Assembly (NCBI GenBank): GCA_016713565.1
Contig: JADJOX010000007.1
Location: forward strand, 1,044,501 to 1,108,500
Length of the DNA: 64,000 bases
Source: Ignavibacteriota bacterium
Lineage (GTDB): Bacteria; Bacteroidota; Ignavibacteria; Ignavibacteriales; Melioribacteraceae
Direction of reading: 5' to 3'
Shown here: positions 17,855 to 25,774 of the stretch, piece after piece
How positions within the stretch are numbered: the stretch's first letter is position 1
Layout: each line of letters opens with the position of its first letter
The notes under the pieces: generated by a model
The model's database searches: none
Seen by the model: only the letters and a program-made list of their open reading frames with translations
What the model was told of the DNA's origin: nothing
Translations under genes and position numbers: made by a program

Positions 17855-18442
17855 TTAACCTACAAATGGAAATAAAAATCCTGATTTTTTCTTATAGTTT
17901 ACAAATTTCTCTTTAAAATGTTTCTCGAGCAATTTATCTTCAAAAAATGCCCTTAGAACAAATAAAGGTATTTCAATAAAAATAACTAAGGGAATTATCA
18001 CATATCCCATTAATGCGATTCCCAATCCCAAATCACTTAAAATTTGGCTAATATATTGCGGATGCCTTAAAAATTTATAAAATCCACTAGTTATTAATCT
18101 ATGATTTTTAAAGATTAATATGTCCTGAGAATAAAATTCACCCAATGATTTAAAGCTGCCAACTTGAACCCAAGAAAATACTATGAAAAATAATAATCCA
18201 ATCAGTCTATATATATAAAATTCTTCTTTTACTTTATCACTAAAAACACCCAAATTAAAGATTGCCGCAATCGATAATATTAAAATAACCGCTGAAATAT
18301 TGGGAGGAATTTTTTGAAGGTATGTTTTGGGCTTTTCAATTACATTGGAAAGTTTGGATTTCATACCCTTTTTTGCCGCAGACAAATTAGCGCTCATTGA
18401 TACAAATAAATTAACCGCAGCTATAATATTGATCGCATCCAT
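17855..18442 (-). CDS. Isoprenylcysteine/phospholipid methyltransferase-like membrane protein (ICMT/PEMT family)
   Basis: 195 residues with about four or five hydrophobic segments. The C-terminal signature FYKFLRHPQYISQIL followed by FFEDKLLEKHFKEKFVNYKKKSGFLFPF is that of the ICMT/PEMT/NnrU superfamily, SAM-dependent methyltransferases embedded in the membrane. The family methylates phosphatidylethanolamine, isoprenyl groups or unknown substrates; bacterial members are mostly uncharacterised. It is the first gene of a minus-strand operon with the amidase (2-base gap) and is divergent from the pilin-like array. Confidence 0.75.
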   Translation of the reverse strand: MDAINIIAAVNLFVSMSANLSAAKKGMKSKLSNVIEKPKTYLQKIPPNISAVILILSIAAIFNLGVFSDKVKEEFYIYRLIGLLFFIVFSWVQVGSFKSLGEFYSQDILIFKNHRLITSGFYKFLRHPQYISQILSDLGLGIALMGYVIIPLVIFIEIPLFVLRAFFEDKLLEKHFKEKFVNYKKKSGFLFPFVG

Positions 18443-18505
18443 AGATGTAAAAATTTCCTAATAATTATAAATCAAATATAACAACTTCATTTAAATAATT
18501 TCACA

Positions 18506-18544
18506 AAATTAAAGGCATTTTGTTTAAGTAAAAACCTTTAATTT
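18506..18544. repeat. 10-bp perfect inverted repeat upstream of the pilin-like array
   Basis: AAATTAAAGG at 18506-18515 and CCTTTAATTT at 18535-18544 are exact inverted copies separated by 19 bases. They lie between the divergent methyltransferase gene and the first pilin-like gene (ATG 18591). This could be an operator or a transcript hairpin. The loop contains GGCAT-N5-TT, a partial match to a sigma-54-type site. Confidence 0.35.
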
Positions 18545-18590
18545 CTTAAATTATGTGCGATAATAGGTTAAATAAATAAAATTATTATAT

Positions 18591-19103
18591 ATGAATTCAG
18601 GACAAATATTAATTACTATTGCCGCTATGGCTTTGCTTTCTGCAACGATTTTAAATGTCAATAAAAATTCACTTACGACTTCCCTATCAATGACAGAAAC
18701 AAAGTATAAAATATTGGCAGTTTCTTTGGCAAATACTTTAATTGAAGAAGCAACCAGTAAAGCTTTTGATGAAGCAACAACAAACAATGTATTAATAACA
18801 AACGTAAATAATTTATCAACCAATCTAAAAGCCGACGATAAAGAAATAAAAAGAATTTTATTTGACGATATTGATGACTATAATAATTACTCCGAAACAA
18901 CTGATGCAGATTCTACATATGATTACGCAACAATGAATATTATTTGCAAAGTAAGATATGTAGATCCTTATAAATCTTTAGATTCAGTTGATTATAAAAC
19001 ATGGCATAAAAGAATAACTGTATCTGTAAATAGTCCTTTTTTTAATGAAGGTTCCGAAAATATTACACTTTCCAAGATTATAAGTCATTATTATTTCCGA
19101 TAA
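18591..19103 (+). CDS. Solitary type-1 (PilV/MshD-like) minor-pilin-like protein
   Basis: 170 residues. It begins MNSGQILITIAAMALLSATIL, a four-residue leader ending in Gly and then a hydrophobic helix, as in all five type-1 proteins of the array. The remainder is soluble and Asp/Asn-rich, with TKYKILAVSLANTLIEEA, the FDDIDDYNNYSE motif (reminiscent of MshD/PilV minor pilins) and the C-terminal LSKIISHYYFR. It lacks the canonical leader and Glu5 of type IV prepilins. Unlike the other copies it is not followed by type-2 and type-3 genes; the next 184 bases are noncoding. It most resembles the type-1 protein at 19291 and may be the remnant of a duplicated cassette. Confidence 0.7.
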   Translation: MNSGQILITIAAMALLSATILNVNKNSLTTSLSMTETKYKILAVSLANTLIEEATSKAFDEATTNNVLITNVNNLSTNLKADDKEIKRILFDDIDDYNNYSETTDADSTYDYATMNIICKVRYVDPYKSLDSVDYKTWHKRITVSVNSPFFNEGSENITLSKIISHYYFR

Positions 19104-19128
19104 TCTCAATAATTAAGTTTTGTGTTTT

Positions 19129-19155
19129 ATATCACTTTAATATTAAATGTGATAT
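19129..19155 (+). terminator. Weak hairpin after the solitary pilin-like gene
   Basis: ATATCAC and GTGATAT form a 7-bp stem with a 13-base AT loop, 25 bases after the stop at 19103. There is no clean T run, so it may be a weak terminator or a processing hairpin. Confidence 0.3.
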
Positions 19156-19246
19156 CCGATTATACACTAAATATCATTTTATATGATTCAATTTAAGTCA
19201 TTAGGTAAAAATTGAAAGAATTTCAAACATTCAAATCTAATTTAAT

Positions 19247-19261
19247 TGGCATACTAATTGA
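19247..19261 (+). promoter_or_regulatory. Possible sigma-54-type promoter of cassette B
   Basis: TGGCAT, five bases, then TTGA matches the -24/-12 layout TGGCAy-N5-TTGC except for the last C. It lies about 30 bases before the type-1 gene start. The same arrangement occurs before cassette C at 21988. Sigma-54 control is classical for pilin genes, but no activator or rpoN gene is in the window. Confidence 0.35.
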
Positions 19262-19290
19262 AGTTTTAAGTGAAAAAAAATGAGTGAATG

Positions 19291-19803
19291 ATGAATACTG
19301 GTCAAATGTTAATTTCAATGGCGGCAATGATGTTATTATCGCTTGTAATTGTAAATGTTAATAGAAATTCGCTTACAAACACAAATAATATGGATGAAAC
19401 CAAATATAAAATTTTAGCAACTTCATTAGCTAACACAATAATTGAAGAAGCATTCAGCAAAGCATTCGATGAGCAAACCGCAAACGGATTATTAGTAAAC
19501 AGCGAAAGTCAACTTTCTCTTAATTTAGGTAAAGATAGTGGAGAATTAAATCGTAAAGATTTTGATGATTATGACGATTATAATAACTATTCAGAGAATA
19601 CAAAGAGTGATTCGACAATTATTTCCGCAGATTTTACTTTTAATTGTAAAGTATTCTATGTTGATCCATTTGTTTCACTTGATTCGGTTTCTAACAGAAC
19701 GTATCATAAAAGAATAGAAGTTTGCGTTACGAGTCCATTCCTCAATGAAGGACAAGATACCGTAAAACTTTCAAAAATTAATAGTCACTTTTATTTTAGA
19801 TAG
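19291..19803 (+). CDS. Cassette B type-1 (PilV/MshD-like) minor-pilin-like protein
   Basis: 170 residues starting MNTGQMLISMAAMMLLSLVI. An extra ATG directly upstream (19288) would add one Met; the MNTGQ start is chosen because all paralogues begin MN[ST]GQ. It has the N-terminal hydrophobic helix, the DETKYKILATSLANTIIEEAFSKAFDE helix, FDDYDDYNNYSE near residue 90, a YVDP strand and LSKINSHFYFR at the end. If it is a pilin, Gly4 would be the -1 residue and position +5 is Ser instead of Glu. It is followed after 8 bases by the type-2 gene. Predicted role: minor pseudopilin in an envelope-spanning filament or tip complex (inference). Confidence 0.7.
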   Translation: MNTGQMLISMAAMMLLSLVIVNVNRNSLTNTNNMDETKYKILATSLANTIIEEAFSKAFDEQTANGLLVNSESQLSLNLGKDSGELNRKDFDDYDDYNNYSENTKSDSTIISADFTFNCKVFYVDPFVSLDSVSNRTYHKRIEVCVTSPFLNEGQDTVKLSKINSHFYFR

Positions 19804-19811
19804 AGGTAACG

Positions 19812-20465
19812 ATGGGATTTAGCACATTGATCGATATATTGGGCAGCACTTTAATAGGAGGGTTGATTCTGCTTATACTCTTCAGAATGAATGATTCCTC
19901 TGTTGAAAATCATTATTTGAACAGCGGTGAAATGATAGTTCAAAGTAATCTTCTTTCCGTAATAGAACTTCTTGAACATGATTTTCGAAAAATTGGGTAT
20001 TGTGAAGAGTATAATAAAATTCCCAATCCTGCGGTTGCAATAATTGAAGCGACTGATACCAGTATTGCATTTCTTACAGATGTAGCTCAATCAAAATCTG
20101 TACAAGTCGGCGATGGTAATGTAGATGTACTAAAATATTGGGTTGGATCGCCTTTAGATGCGGAAGTAATGGGAACTCCAAATCCAAAAGATAGAATTCT
20201 TTATCGTCAGGTTAATAGTGATGCGCCCTATTCAGCAAATCTAGGCGTAACGCAATTTAGCTTAAAATATTTTGATGATGATGGTAAGGAAATTAATACA
20301 ATGCCGATTGCACCTCCATTGGGAATAATTACTTTACAAATAGATGTTACGGTTGAAAATACTGCCTCTTACGGAGATGCCGCTTCCGAGGATGTTTATT
20401 CAAAAGATAAAAGTGCTTTTTGGCGTCAAATAAGATTATCTGCGCCAGGATTAAGTATTAGATAA
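19812..20465 (+). CDS. Cassette B type-2 (PilW-like) minor-pilin-like protein
   Basis: 217 residues beginning MGFSTLIDILGSTLIGGLIL, strikingly like a mature type IV pilin N-terminus (FTLIE...) but with only Met-Gly in front and Asp one position later than Glu5. Then comes IVQSNLLSVIELLEHDFRKIGYCE, which parallels the PilW pattern of a long helix ending in 'D(F/L)R(x)xGY'. The C-terminal domain has FLTDVAQ, LKYWVGSP, NPKDRILYRQV and ends WRQIRLSAPGLSIR. A good AGAGGT ribosome site sits 7 bases before the ATG. It lies between the type-1 and type-3 genes with gaps of 8 and 10 bases. Assembly with its two partners is inferred. Confidence 0.72.
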   Translation: MGFSTLIDILGSTLIGGLILLILFRMNDSSVENHYLNSGEMIVQSNLLSVIELLEHDFRKIGYCEEYNKIPNPAVAIIEATDTSIAFLTDVAQSKSVQVGDGNVDVLKYWVGSPLDAEVMGTPNPKDRILYRQVNSDAPYSANLGVTQFSLKYFDDDGKEINTMPIAPPLGIITLQIDVTVENTASYGDAASEDVYSKDKSAFWRQIRLSAPGLSIR

Positions 20466-20475
20466 AGGAGAAATT

Positions 20476-21789
20476 ATGGGCGGAAAAGCGATTCTATTGG
20501 TTGTTATATCATTCAGTTTAATGTTCGCAATTGTAAATTTTAATTCGCAAAACACTACAACTCGTGCAGTTGAAAATCTTTCTGAATATTATTCGAAAAC
20601 TAACTTGCAAAATATAGCCACAAGCGGCGCAAATATGGCGGCTAATATTATTTTTAAAGATCCTACTTGGACAGGCAATTTTAACCATCTTCCATTTCAA
20701 GGAGGTTATTTAGATATAAACGTTACCAAATTTGCCGTGGACAAAATTAGAATTTCGTCTAAAGGTTATTTAACCGGAATTTATAACGGTGAAATTGGAG
20801 AGGATACTTCGCTAGTTAAATTGATATTAGAACCAAGCAGCTTTTCAAAATTTGGTTATTATTCCAATAAGTGGCCTGCTGGCGGTTATTTAGTAACCGG
20901 AGATACAATCGATGGACCATTTCATACGCAGGGGCAATTACTTACACTTGGTTCTCCCGTATTTATGGGTAAAACAACAACCAAAGGCGGTATTACCTCA
21001 ATTGGAAACTCTTATGGCTTCGGCGCAGCTGATCCAAAATTTTTAGGCGGATATGAATCGCCTGTTGATGTACCGTTTACATTAAATACAACCAAAATTA
21101 AAGATGCCGGAAATTATGATGGAAAAATTTTTCAAGATGCCGGCGGAAATGCGCTAGATGTAAAATTGGTTTTTACAGATGACGGGAGCGCTACGGGCAA
21201 AGTTCAATACAGCACAAGAAAAACCGGAACATCAACTTGGAGCACTGCTGTTACCGCAAAATTAGATACTCTTGCTCCTAATGGTGTAATATGGAATACA
21301 AAAGGTAATTTATATGTATCAGGTACCGTAAACGGTAAATATACTGTCGGAACGGGTAAAAGCGGTTCAAATTATGGTTACGTATATTTAGAAGACGATA
21401 TTGTTTACAGAAAATCGCCGCTAATATCTGACCCTGCACATCCCGGTTACACAATTTCAAATCCGGCTTGCCAAGACATGCTGGGAATTGTTGCCGAAAA
21501 ACAAGTGGTTGTTAAGGATAATTCCGCAAATAGAAATAATATTAATATTCATGCATCTCTGTTTAACTTTGACGGCGGAATTACAGTAGAAGGAATTACT
21601 TCTTCATCACCTAATATGGGAACTATGAAAATTCTTGGAGGCTTAATAGAAAATGAAGCTCAAACAACGGGTTATACAAATGGTGCAGGTTACCATCAAG
21701 TAATAAAATTTGATAAACGATTTGAAACTACTACACCGCCATATTTTCCTGCAACCGAAACTTATGAGATAGTTTCTTGGTTTGAATAA
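20476..21789 (+). CDS. Cassette B type-3 (PilX-like) large minor-pilin-like protein
   Basis: 437 residues. MGGKAILLVVISFSLMFAIV is a short Gly leader plus hydrophobic helix, then an amphipathic helix (YYSKTNLQNIATSGANMAANI) resembling the PilX N-terminal region. From about residue 110 there is a large beta-rich domain with TGDTIDGPFHTQG, LGSPVFMGK, a GKYTVGT...VYLEDDIVY stretch, DMLGIVAEKQVVV, NINIHASLF and the C-terminal PPYFPATETYEIVSWFE. The PFHT, 'LGIVA', 'IHA' and 'PPYFP...W' marks recall PilX/DUF4900-type proteins found beside type IV pilus genes in other phyla (from memory). It may be the exposed or adhesive member of the triad. AAGGAG ribosome site. Confidence 0.72.
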   Translation: MGGKAILLVVISFSLMFAIVNFNSQNTTTRAVENLSEYYSKTNLQNIATSGANMAANIIFKDPTWTGNFNHLPFQGGYLDINVTKFAVDKIRISSKGYLTGIYNGEIGEDTSLVKLILEPSSFSKFGYYSNKWPAGGYLVTGDTIDGPFHTQGQLLTLGSPVFMGKTTTKGGITSIGNSYGFGAADPKFLGGYESPVDVPFTLNTTKIKDAGNYDGKIFQDAGGNALDVKLVFTDDGSATGKVQYSTRKTGTSTWSTAVTAKLDTLAPNGVIWNTKGNLYVSGTVNGKYTVGTGKSGSNYGYVYLEDDIVYRKSPLISDPAHPGYTISNPACQDMLGIVAEKQVVVKDNSANRNNINIHASLFNFDGGITVEGITSSSPNMGTMKILGGLIENEAQTTGYTNGAGYHQVIKFDKRFETTTPPYFPATETYEIVSWFE

Positions 21790-21816
21790 TGTATTGATTA
21801 ATTAGAACATTTAAGA

Positions 21817-21850
21817 TAAATCCAACTTAAAATAAGTTGGATTTATTATT
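21817..21850 (+). terminator. Rho-independent terminator after cassette B
   Basis: TAAATCCAACTTA (21817-21829) pairs perfectly over 13 bp with TAAGTTGGATTTA (21833-21845) around AAA and is followed by TTATTTTT. It separates cassette B from C, so B is its own transcription unit. Confidence 0.85.
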
Positions 21851-21987
21851 TTTAAAATCAAAAATTCTAAGTCATTTTTCTGCTCAATGTTGATTCAATC
21901 TGATACATAATAAAACATTTTTGTGATTTGAAACAACTCAGACATTAATTACACCCCATTTTTTTATCCAAATTCGCAACTTTCATA

Positions 21988-22001
21988 TGGCATTATTGTT
22001 G
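21988..22001 (+). promoter_or_regulatory. Possible sigma-54-type promoter of cassettes C-D
   Basis: TGGCAT, five bases, then TTG (followed by T, not C) repeats the arrangement seen at 19247. It ends 35 bases before the type-1 start of cassette C, downstream of the cassette B terminator. The match is partial and the call rests on recurrence at the same relative position. Confidence 0.35.
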
Positions 22002-22036
22002 TCATTTGTCCTCGTTGAAAACAATTAAGAAATTAT

Positions 22037-22606
22037 ATGAACACAGGTCAAATGATGATTACAATGGCTGCTATGATTTTATTGTCGACAGTCATTTTAA
22101 GCGTAAATAAAAATGCTTTGAACACAACAACTTCTATGGCGGAAAACAAATATGAAATACTTGGTATTTCGTTAGGTACCGCTTTAATTGAAGAAGCATT
22201 CAGTAAATCTTTTGATGCTTACACATCAAGAGACCCGCTTACCGGAAATACAAAACAAGCAGGAAGCCTTTCTGATTTAACAAACTATAATAATTTAGGA
22301 CCAAATTTTTCTGAAAGGAATAGAAGGCAATTTAATGATTTTGATGATTACAATGGTTTTGTTGACAGCACATCCAACGCTTCACTAGATTCGACATACT
22401 CGGATACAAGAGATAATGAGATTTCTGCAATATTCAAAGTTGAAAGTAAGGTTTATTACATTGACCCCTCAATAGATAACCTATTGAGGAAAGTAAATTA
22501 TAGAACTTGGCATAAAAGAATAGATGTTTCTATTACAAGCAAATATCTAAATGATGGTTTAGATACAATAAAATTATCAAAGATTTACAGCTATTATTTT
22601 TATTAG
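22037..22606 (+). CDS. Cassette C type-1 (PilV/MshD-like) minor-pilin-like protein
   Basis: 189 residues, about 20 longer than its paralogues because of an insertion after SKSFDAYTSRDPLTGNTK (about residues 57-85). It begins MNTGQMMITMAAMILLSTVI, with the ENKYEILGISLGTALIEEAFSKSFD helix, FNDFDDYNGF (the DDYN motif), YYIDP and LSKIYSYYFY at the end. The leader is four residues and +5 is Thr, so Glu5 is absent. An 8-base gap with AGGAGA leads to the type-2 gene. It heads a transcription unit that probably runs through cassette D, since only 21 bases separate C from D. Confidence 0.7.
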   Translation: MNTGQMMITMAAMILLSTVILSVNKNALNTTTSMAENKYEILGISLGTALIEEAFSKSFDAYTSRDPLTGNTKQAGSLSDLTNYNNLGPNFSERNRRQFNDFDDYNGFVDSTSNASLDSTYSDTRDNEISAIFKVESKVYYIDPSIDNLLRKVNYRTWHKRIDVSITSKYLNDGLDTIKLSKIYSYYFY

Positions 22607-22614
22607 GAGAAGTA

Positions 22615-23289
22615 ATGGGTTTTTCAAGTTTAATTGATATTATTGGTTCTACATTAATTGGCGGCGTAATTCTTATTATTCTTCTAAGAATGAATGATTC
22701 AGCGGTTGAAAATCATTACATAAATAGCGGTGAACTAATTGTTCAAACAAATTTAATATCTGTAGTTGAACTACTTGAATATGATTTAAGAAAAATTGGA
22801 TATTGCAAAAATTGGGAAATTTCACCCGTACCCGGAGAAGCACTTTTAGCCGCATCTGATACGAGCATAACATTTTTAACCGATGTACCAACAACTTCAA
22901 ATCAATTTGGAGACGGAAATATTGATACCTTAAAATATTGGGTTGGGTCTCCATTTGATGCCGAGGTTATAAATACTCCAAATCCTAAAGATAGAATTCT
23001 TTACAGACAAGTCAACGGAGAACCGCCATTATATTCTAATATGGGTGTAACACAGCTTAAAATTGTTTACTTTGACGCATTGGGAAATATAATTCCGACT
23101 TACACATTAATTGCAAAATCCGCTTCAAAAAAACCGCTTGGTGTAATTACAATGCAAATAGACATTACAGTTGAAAACATTGCCGCTTACGGTGATGCAA
23201 CTGAAGAAGATAACGAAGTTTATTCAAAAGATAAAAGTGCATTCTGGCGTCAAATTAGACTTGCTGCACCAAGTTTAAATAATAGATAA
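22615..23289 (+). CDS. Cassette C type-2 (PilW-like) minor-pilin-like protein
   Basis: 224 residues, the closest relative of the cassette B type-2 protein. Its N-terminus MGFSSLIDIIGSTLIGGVIL differs from it only conservatively, followed by RMNDSAVENHYINSGELIVQTNL and VVELLEYDLRKIGYCK. The C-terminal domain keeps LKYWVGSPFDAEV, NTPNPKDRILYRQV and WRQIRLAAPSLNNR. The leader is Met-Gly only. Ribosome site AGGAGA is 6 bases before the ATG. Same predicted role as the other type-2 members: a PilW-like subunit between the small type-1 and the large type-3 proteins. Confidence 0.72.
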   Translation: MGFSSLIDIIGSTLIGGVILIILLRMNDSAVENHYINSGELIVQTNLISVVELLEYDLRKIGYCKNWEISPVPGEALLAASDTSITFLTDVPTTSNQFGDGNIDTLKYWVGSPFDAEVINTPNPKDRILYRQVNGEPPLYSNMGVTQLKIVYFDALGNIIPTYTLIAKSASKKPLGVITMQIDITVENIAAYGDATEEDNEVYSKDKSAFWRQIRLAAPSLNNR

Positions 23290-23310
23290 TTTCCGAAGGA
23301 GTATGTTTTA

Positions 23311-24606
23311 ATGGGTGGGAAAGCAATTTTATTAGTGGTCATTTCATTTAGTTTAATGTTTACAGTTGTAAAATATAACTCAACTAATACAACTTCAAAT
23401 GCTGTAGAACGGTTAACGAGTTATTATATTAAAACTAACGCTCACAATATTGCGTCAAGCGCTGCAAATATTGCCGCTAACGAATTATTCAAGAATCCGA
23501 ATTGGTCAGGTTATGCTCACGACACTTTATACATGAATGGAGGTTATGCGGTAATTTCTGTAAATAAACCTGCAAATGCCAAAGCAAAATTTGATGCCAA
23601 AGCCGTTTATACGGTTTATTATGCGGGTCAGGAAATAAAAGAAGAATCAAGAGTAAATTTTGTACTTAGTGCAACAAATTATTCAAGATTCGGATATTAC
23701 ACTAAAACTTGGGGTTCTGGCTATTTGGTAACAGGAGATACAATCGATGGACCATTTCATACGCAAGATATTTTAAATACTTTGGGTTCTCCGGTCTTTC
23801 TCGGTAAAGTTACCACAAAAAACGGTATTAAAATGGAAGGAAATAAATATGGATTCGGCGCCGCAAAACCGGAGTTTACAGGCGGTTATGAAACCCCGGT
23901 AGATGTACCCTTTACACTTAATACTTCCGCATTGCAAGGTGTTGCAACAACAGGTGGCAAATTATTCCAAGATCCAAGCGGAAATGATTTGGATATTCGA
24001 CTAGTTTTTAAATCAAACGGAACCGTTGATTGGAGCAAAAGAAAAACAGGTACTTCATCTTGGTCAACTCCCATAAATGCAAAATTAGATACACTTGCGT
24101 CAAATGGTGTAATTTGGAATAAAAAGGGGAATTTATATTTATCAGGCACTGTAAACGGAAAATACACCGTTGGAACAGCCACTGGTGGAAGTTCAACCGG
24201 AAATGTTTATTTGGAAAATGATATCGTTTATAGAAACGACCCCTTAAAGTTTCTGTCCGGCGGAAAAACTATCACAAATCCCGATTGTCAGGATATGTTG
24301 GGAATAGTTGCTCAAAATCAAGTAGTTGTAAAAGACAATGCTGCAAATAGAAATGATATAAATATACATGCGGCACTTTTTAACTATGGTGGAGGAATTT
24401 CCGTTGAAGGTTTAACTTCCTCCAAACCAAATATGGGAATTATGCGTATTCATGGAAGTTTAATTGAAAATACTGCTCAAACTACTGGATACACTAACGG
24501 CGCGGGGTACAACCAAGTAATTAAATATGATAAACGATATAGAAATTCTACACCGCCTTCATTCCCTGCTACAACTTCTTATGAAATTGTTTCATGGTTT
24601 GAATAA
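23311..24606 (+). CDS. Cassette C type-3 (PilX-like) large minor-pilin-like protein
   Basis: 431 residues, same architecture as the cassette B type-3 protein: MGGKAILLVVISFSLMFTVV helix, HNIASSAANIAANELF amphipathic helix, then the beta-rich domain with SGYLVTGDTIDGPFHTQ, LGSPVFLGK, GKYTVGT, VYLENDIVY, DMLGIVAQNQVVV, DINIHAALF and the end PPSFPATTSYEIVSWFE. A 32-base DNA block around the TGDTIDGPFHTQ codons (23734-23765) is identical to 20899-20930 in cassette B, suggesting recent duplication, conversion or strong constraint. AAGGAG lies a longer than usual distance (about 10 bases) before the ATG. Confidence 0.72.
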   Translation: MGGKAILLVVISFSLMFTVVKYNSTNTTSNAVERLTSYYIKTNAHNIASSAANIAANELFKNPNWSGYAHDTLYMNGGYAVISVNKPANAKAKFDAKAVYTVYYAGQEIKEESRVNFVLSATNYSRFGYYTKTWGSGYLVTGDTIDGPFHTQDILNTLGSPVFLGKVTTKNGIKMEGNKYGFGAAKPEFTGGYETPVDVPFTLNTSALQGVATTGGKLFQDPSGNDLDIRLVFKSNGTVDWSKRKTGTSSWSTPINAKLDTLASNGVIWNKKGNLYLSGTVNGKYTVGTATGGSSTGNVYLENDIVYRNDPLKFLSGGKTITNPDCQDMLGIVAQNQVVVKDNAANRNDINIHAALFNYGGGISVEGLTSSKPNMGIMRIHGSLIENTAQTTGYTNGAGYNQVIKYDKRYRNSTPPSFPATTSYEIVSWFE

Positions 24607-24627
24607 TTATAAAAGTGGATTTTTAAA

Positions 24628-25134
24628 ATGAATTCAGGACAAATGTTAATTACAATTGCAGCTATTTCACTAATTGTTTTAACTATTTTAAATTTTAATA
24701 AGAGTTCGTTAAACACTCAAGAAAATTTAGATTATAACAAAGAATATATATCAACTGTAACAGCAGCACAATCATTGTTAGACGAGATAAGCGGAAAAGC
24801 TTATGATGAAAATATTATTAACGGCGCATCTATTTCTTCGGCTTTGGGTTTTTCATCAACGTTAGCGCCTGAATCGGGCGAAGTTTATCCCAATTTCGAT
24901 GACATTGATGATTTTAATAATTTTTCAAAGAAAGATTCAATTATGAACTTGGGAATTTTCAATTTCAAAGTAAAAATCAATTATGTAAATGATAATTTGG
25001 AAAATTCGTCATCCTGTACTTATCATAAAAAAGTAACAATAAAAGTAACGGATAATACACTAAAAAATCCATTTACAAATAAACTTGACACAATTCAAAT
25101 ATCAACTGTTTTAAGTCAATGGAAAATGTTATAG
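24628..25134 (+). CDS. Cassette D type-1 (PilV/MshD-like) minor-pilin-like protein
   Basis: 168 residues: MNSGQMLITIAAISLIVLTIL, then a long helix (YISTVTAAQSLLDEISGKAYDE), ESGEVYPNFDDIDDFNNFSK, a strand pair and the end ISTVLSQWKML. The C-terminus differs from the 'HYYFR' type of A/B and matches cassette E ('STLLSHWTLL'), placing D with E as a second subfamily. 'PNFDDIDDFN' again recalls MshD-type minor pilins. It starts 21 bases after the type-3 stop of cassette C with no terminator between, so C and D are likely one transcript. Confidence 0.7.
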   Translation: MNSGQMLITIAAISLIVLTILNFNKSSLNTQENLDYNKEYISTVTAAQSLLDEISGKAYDENIINGASISSALGFSSTLAPESGEVYPNFDDIDDFNNFSKKDSIMNLGIFNFKVKINYVNDNLENSSSCTYHKKVTIKVTDNTLKNPFTNKLDTIQISTVLSQWKML

Positions 25135-25137
25135 GAT

Positions 25138-25773
25138 ATGGGATTTAGTACTTTAATCGATATACTTGGAGCGATGGTTTTAGGCGGGTTAATGCTCTTA
25201 ACAATTCGGGCTTTCAACGGGAACGTAAATGAAAACTCAAGTAAATACCATAGTGATTTAATTGTGCAGCAGAACTTAGTTTCAATAGTTGAATTAATTG
25301 AATATGATTTTTCAAGATTGGGTTATTGCGAAGATCCCGCAAAAATTCCCAAACAGGAGGATATGATTATTAAAGCCGATTCTAATTCAATAGAATTTTG
25401 CACAGATTTAGCCGTAAGCAGTTCAGAATATAGAGGTGATGGAATTTTGGACACATTGCGTTATGAATTAGGAGAAGATATAAATAATACACCAAACCCA
25501 AATGATAAACTACTCTACAGATATATTCCTGGTTATGATAAGGATGCGTCAAACTTGGGTATAACTCATTTCTCAATTATTTATTTTGATAATTTTGGTA
25601 ATTTACTTCCGCATCCAATTAATACACAACTTATTGCATCAATGCAAATTGATATTAAGGTAGAAGATTGTTACGGTTATGATACTGACAATATTGATAA
25701 AAGTCATTCTGAAAAATTTCAAACCGCATTATGGCGGCAAATACGTTTGGCAACTAAAAATATAAGCAGGTAA
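25138..25773 (+). CDS. Cassette D type-2 (PilW-like) minor-pilin-like protein
   Basis: 211 residues: MGFSTLIDILGAMVLGGLMLL, followed by DLIVQQNLVSIVELIEYDFSRLGYCEDP, then FCTDLAVSSSEYRGDG, NTPNPNDKLLYRYI, SNLGITHFSIIYFD, MQIDIKVEDCYGYDTDN and the end WRQIRLATKNISR. The PilW-like helix ending in D-F-S-R-x-G-Y is intact. Only 3 bases separate it from the type-1 stop and 1 base from the type-3 start, so there is no room for an undetected leader peptide upstream. This supports the two-residue Met-Gly leader being real. Confidence 0.72.
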   Translation: MGFSTLIDILGAMVLGGLMLLTIRAFNGNVNENSSKYHSDLIVQQNLVSIVELIEYDFSRLGYCEDPAKIPKQEDMIIKADSNSIEFCTDLAVSSSEYRGDGILDTLRYELGEDINNTPNPNDKLLYRYIPGYDKDASNLGITHFSIIYFDNFGNLLPHPINTQLIASMQIDIKVEDCYGYDTDNIDKSHSEKFQTALWRQIRLATKNISR

Positions 25774-25774
25774 T

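Noticed and set aside
23886..24182. 98-codon minus-strand ORF within cassette C
   Set aside because: Shadow of the type-3 gene; no independent start signal.
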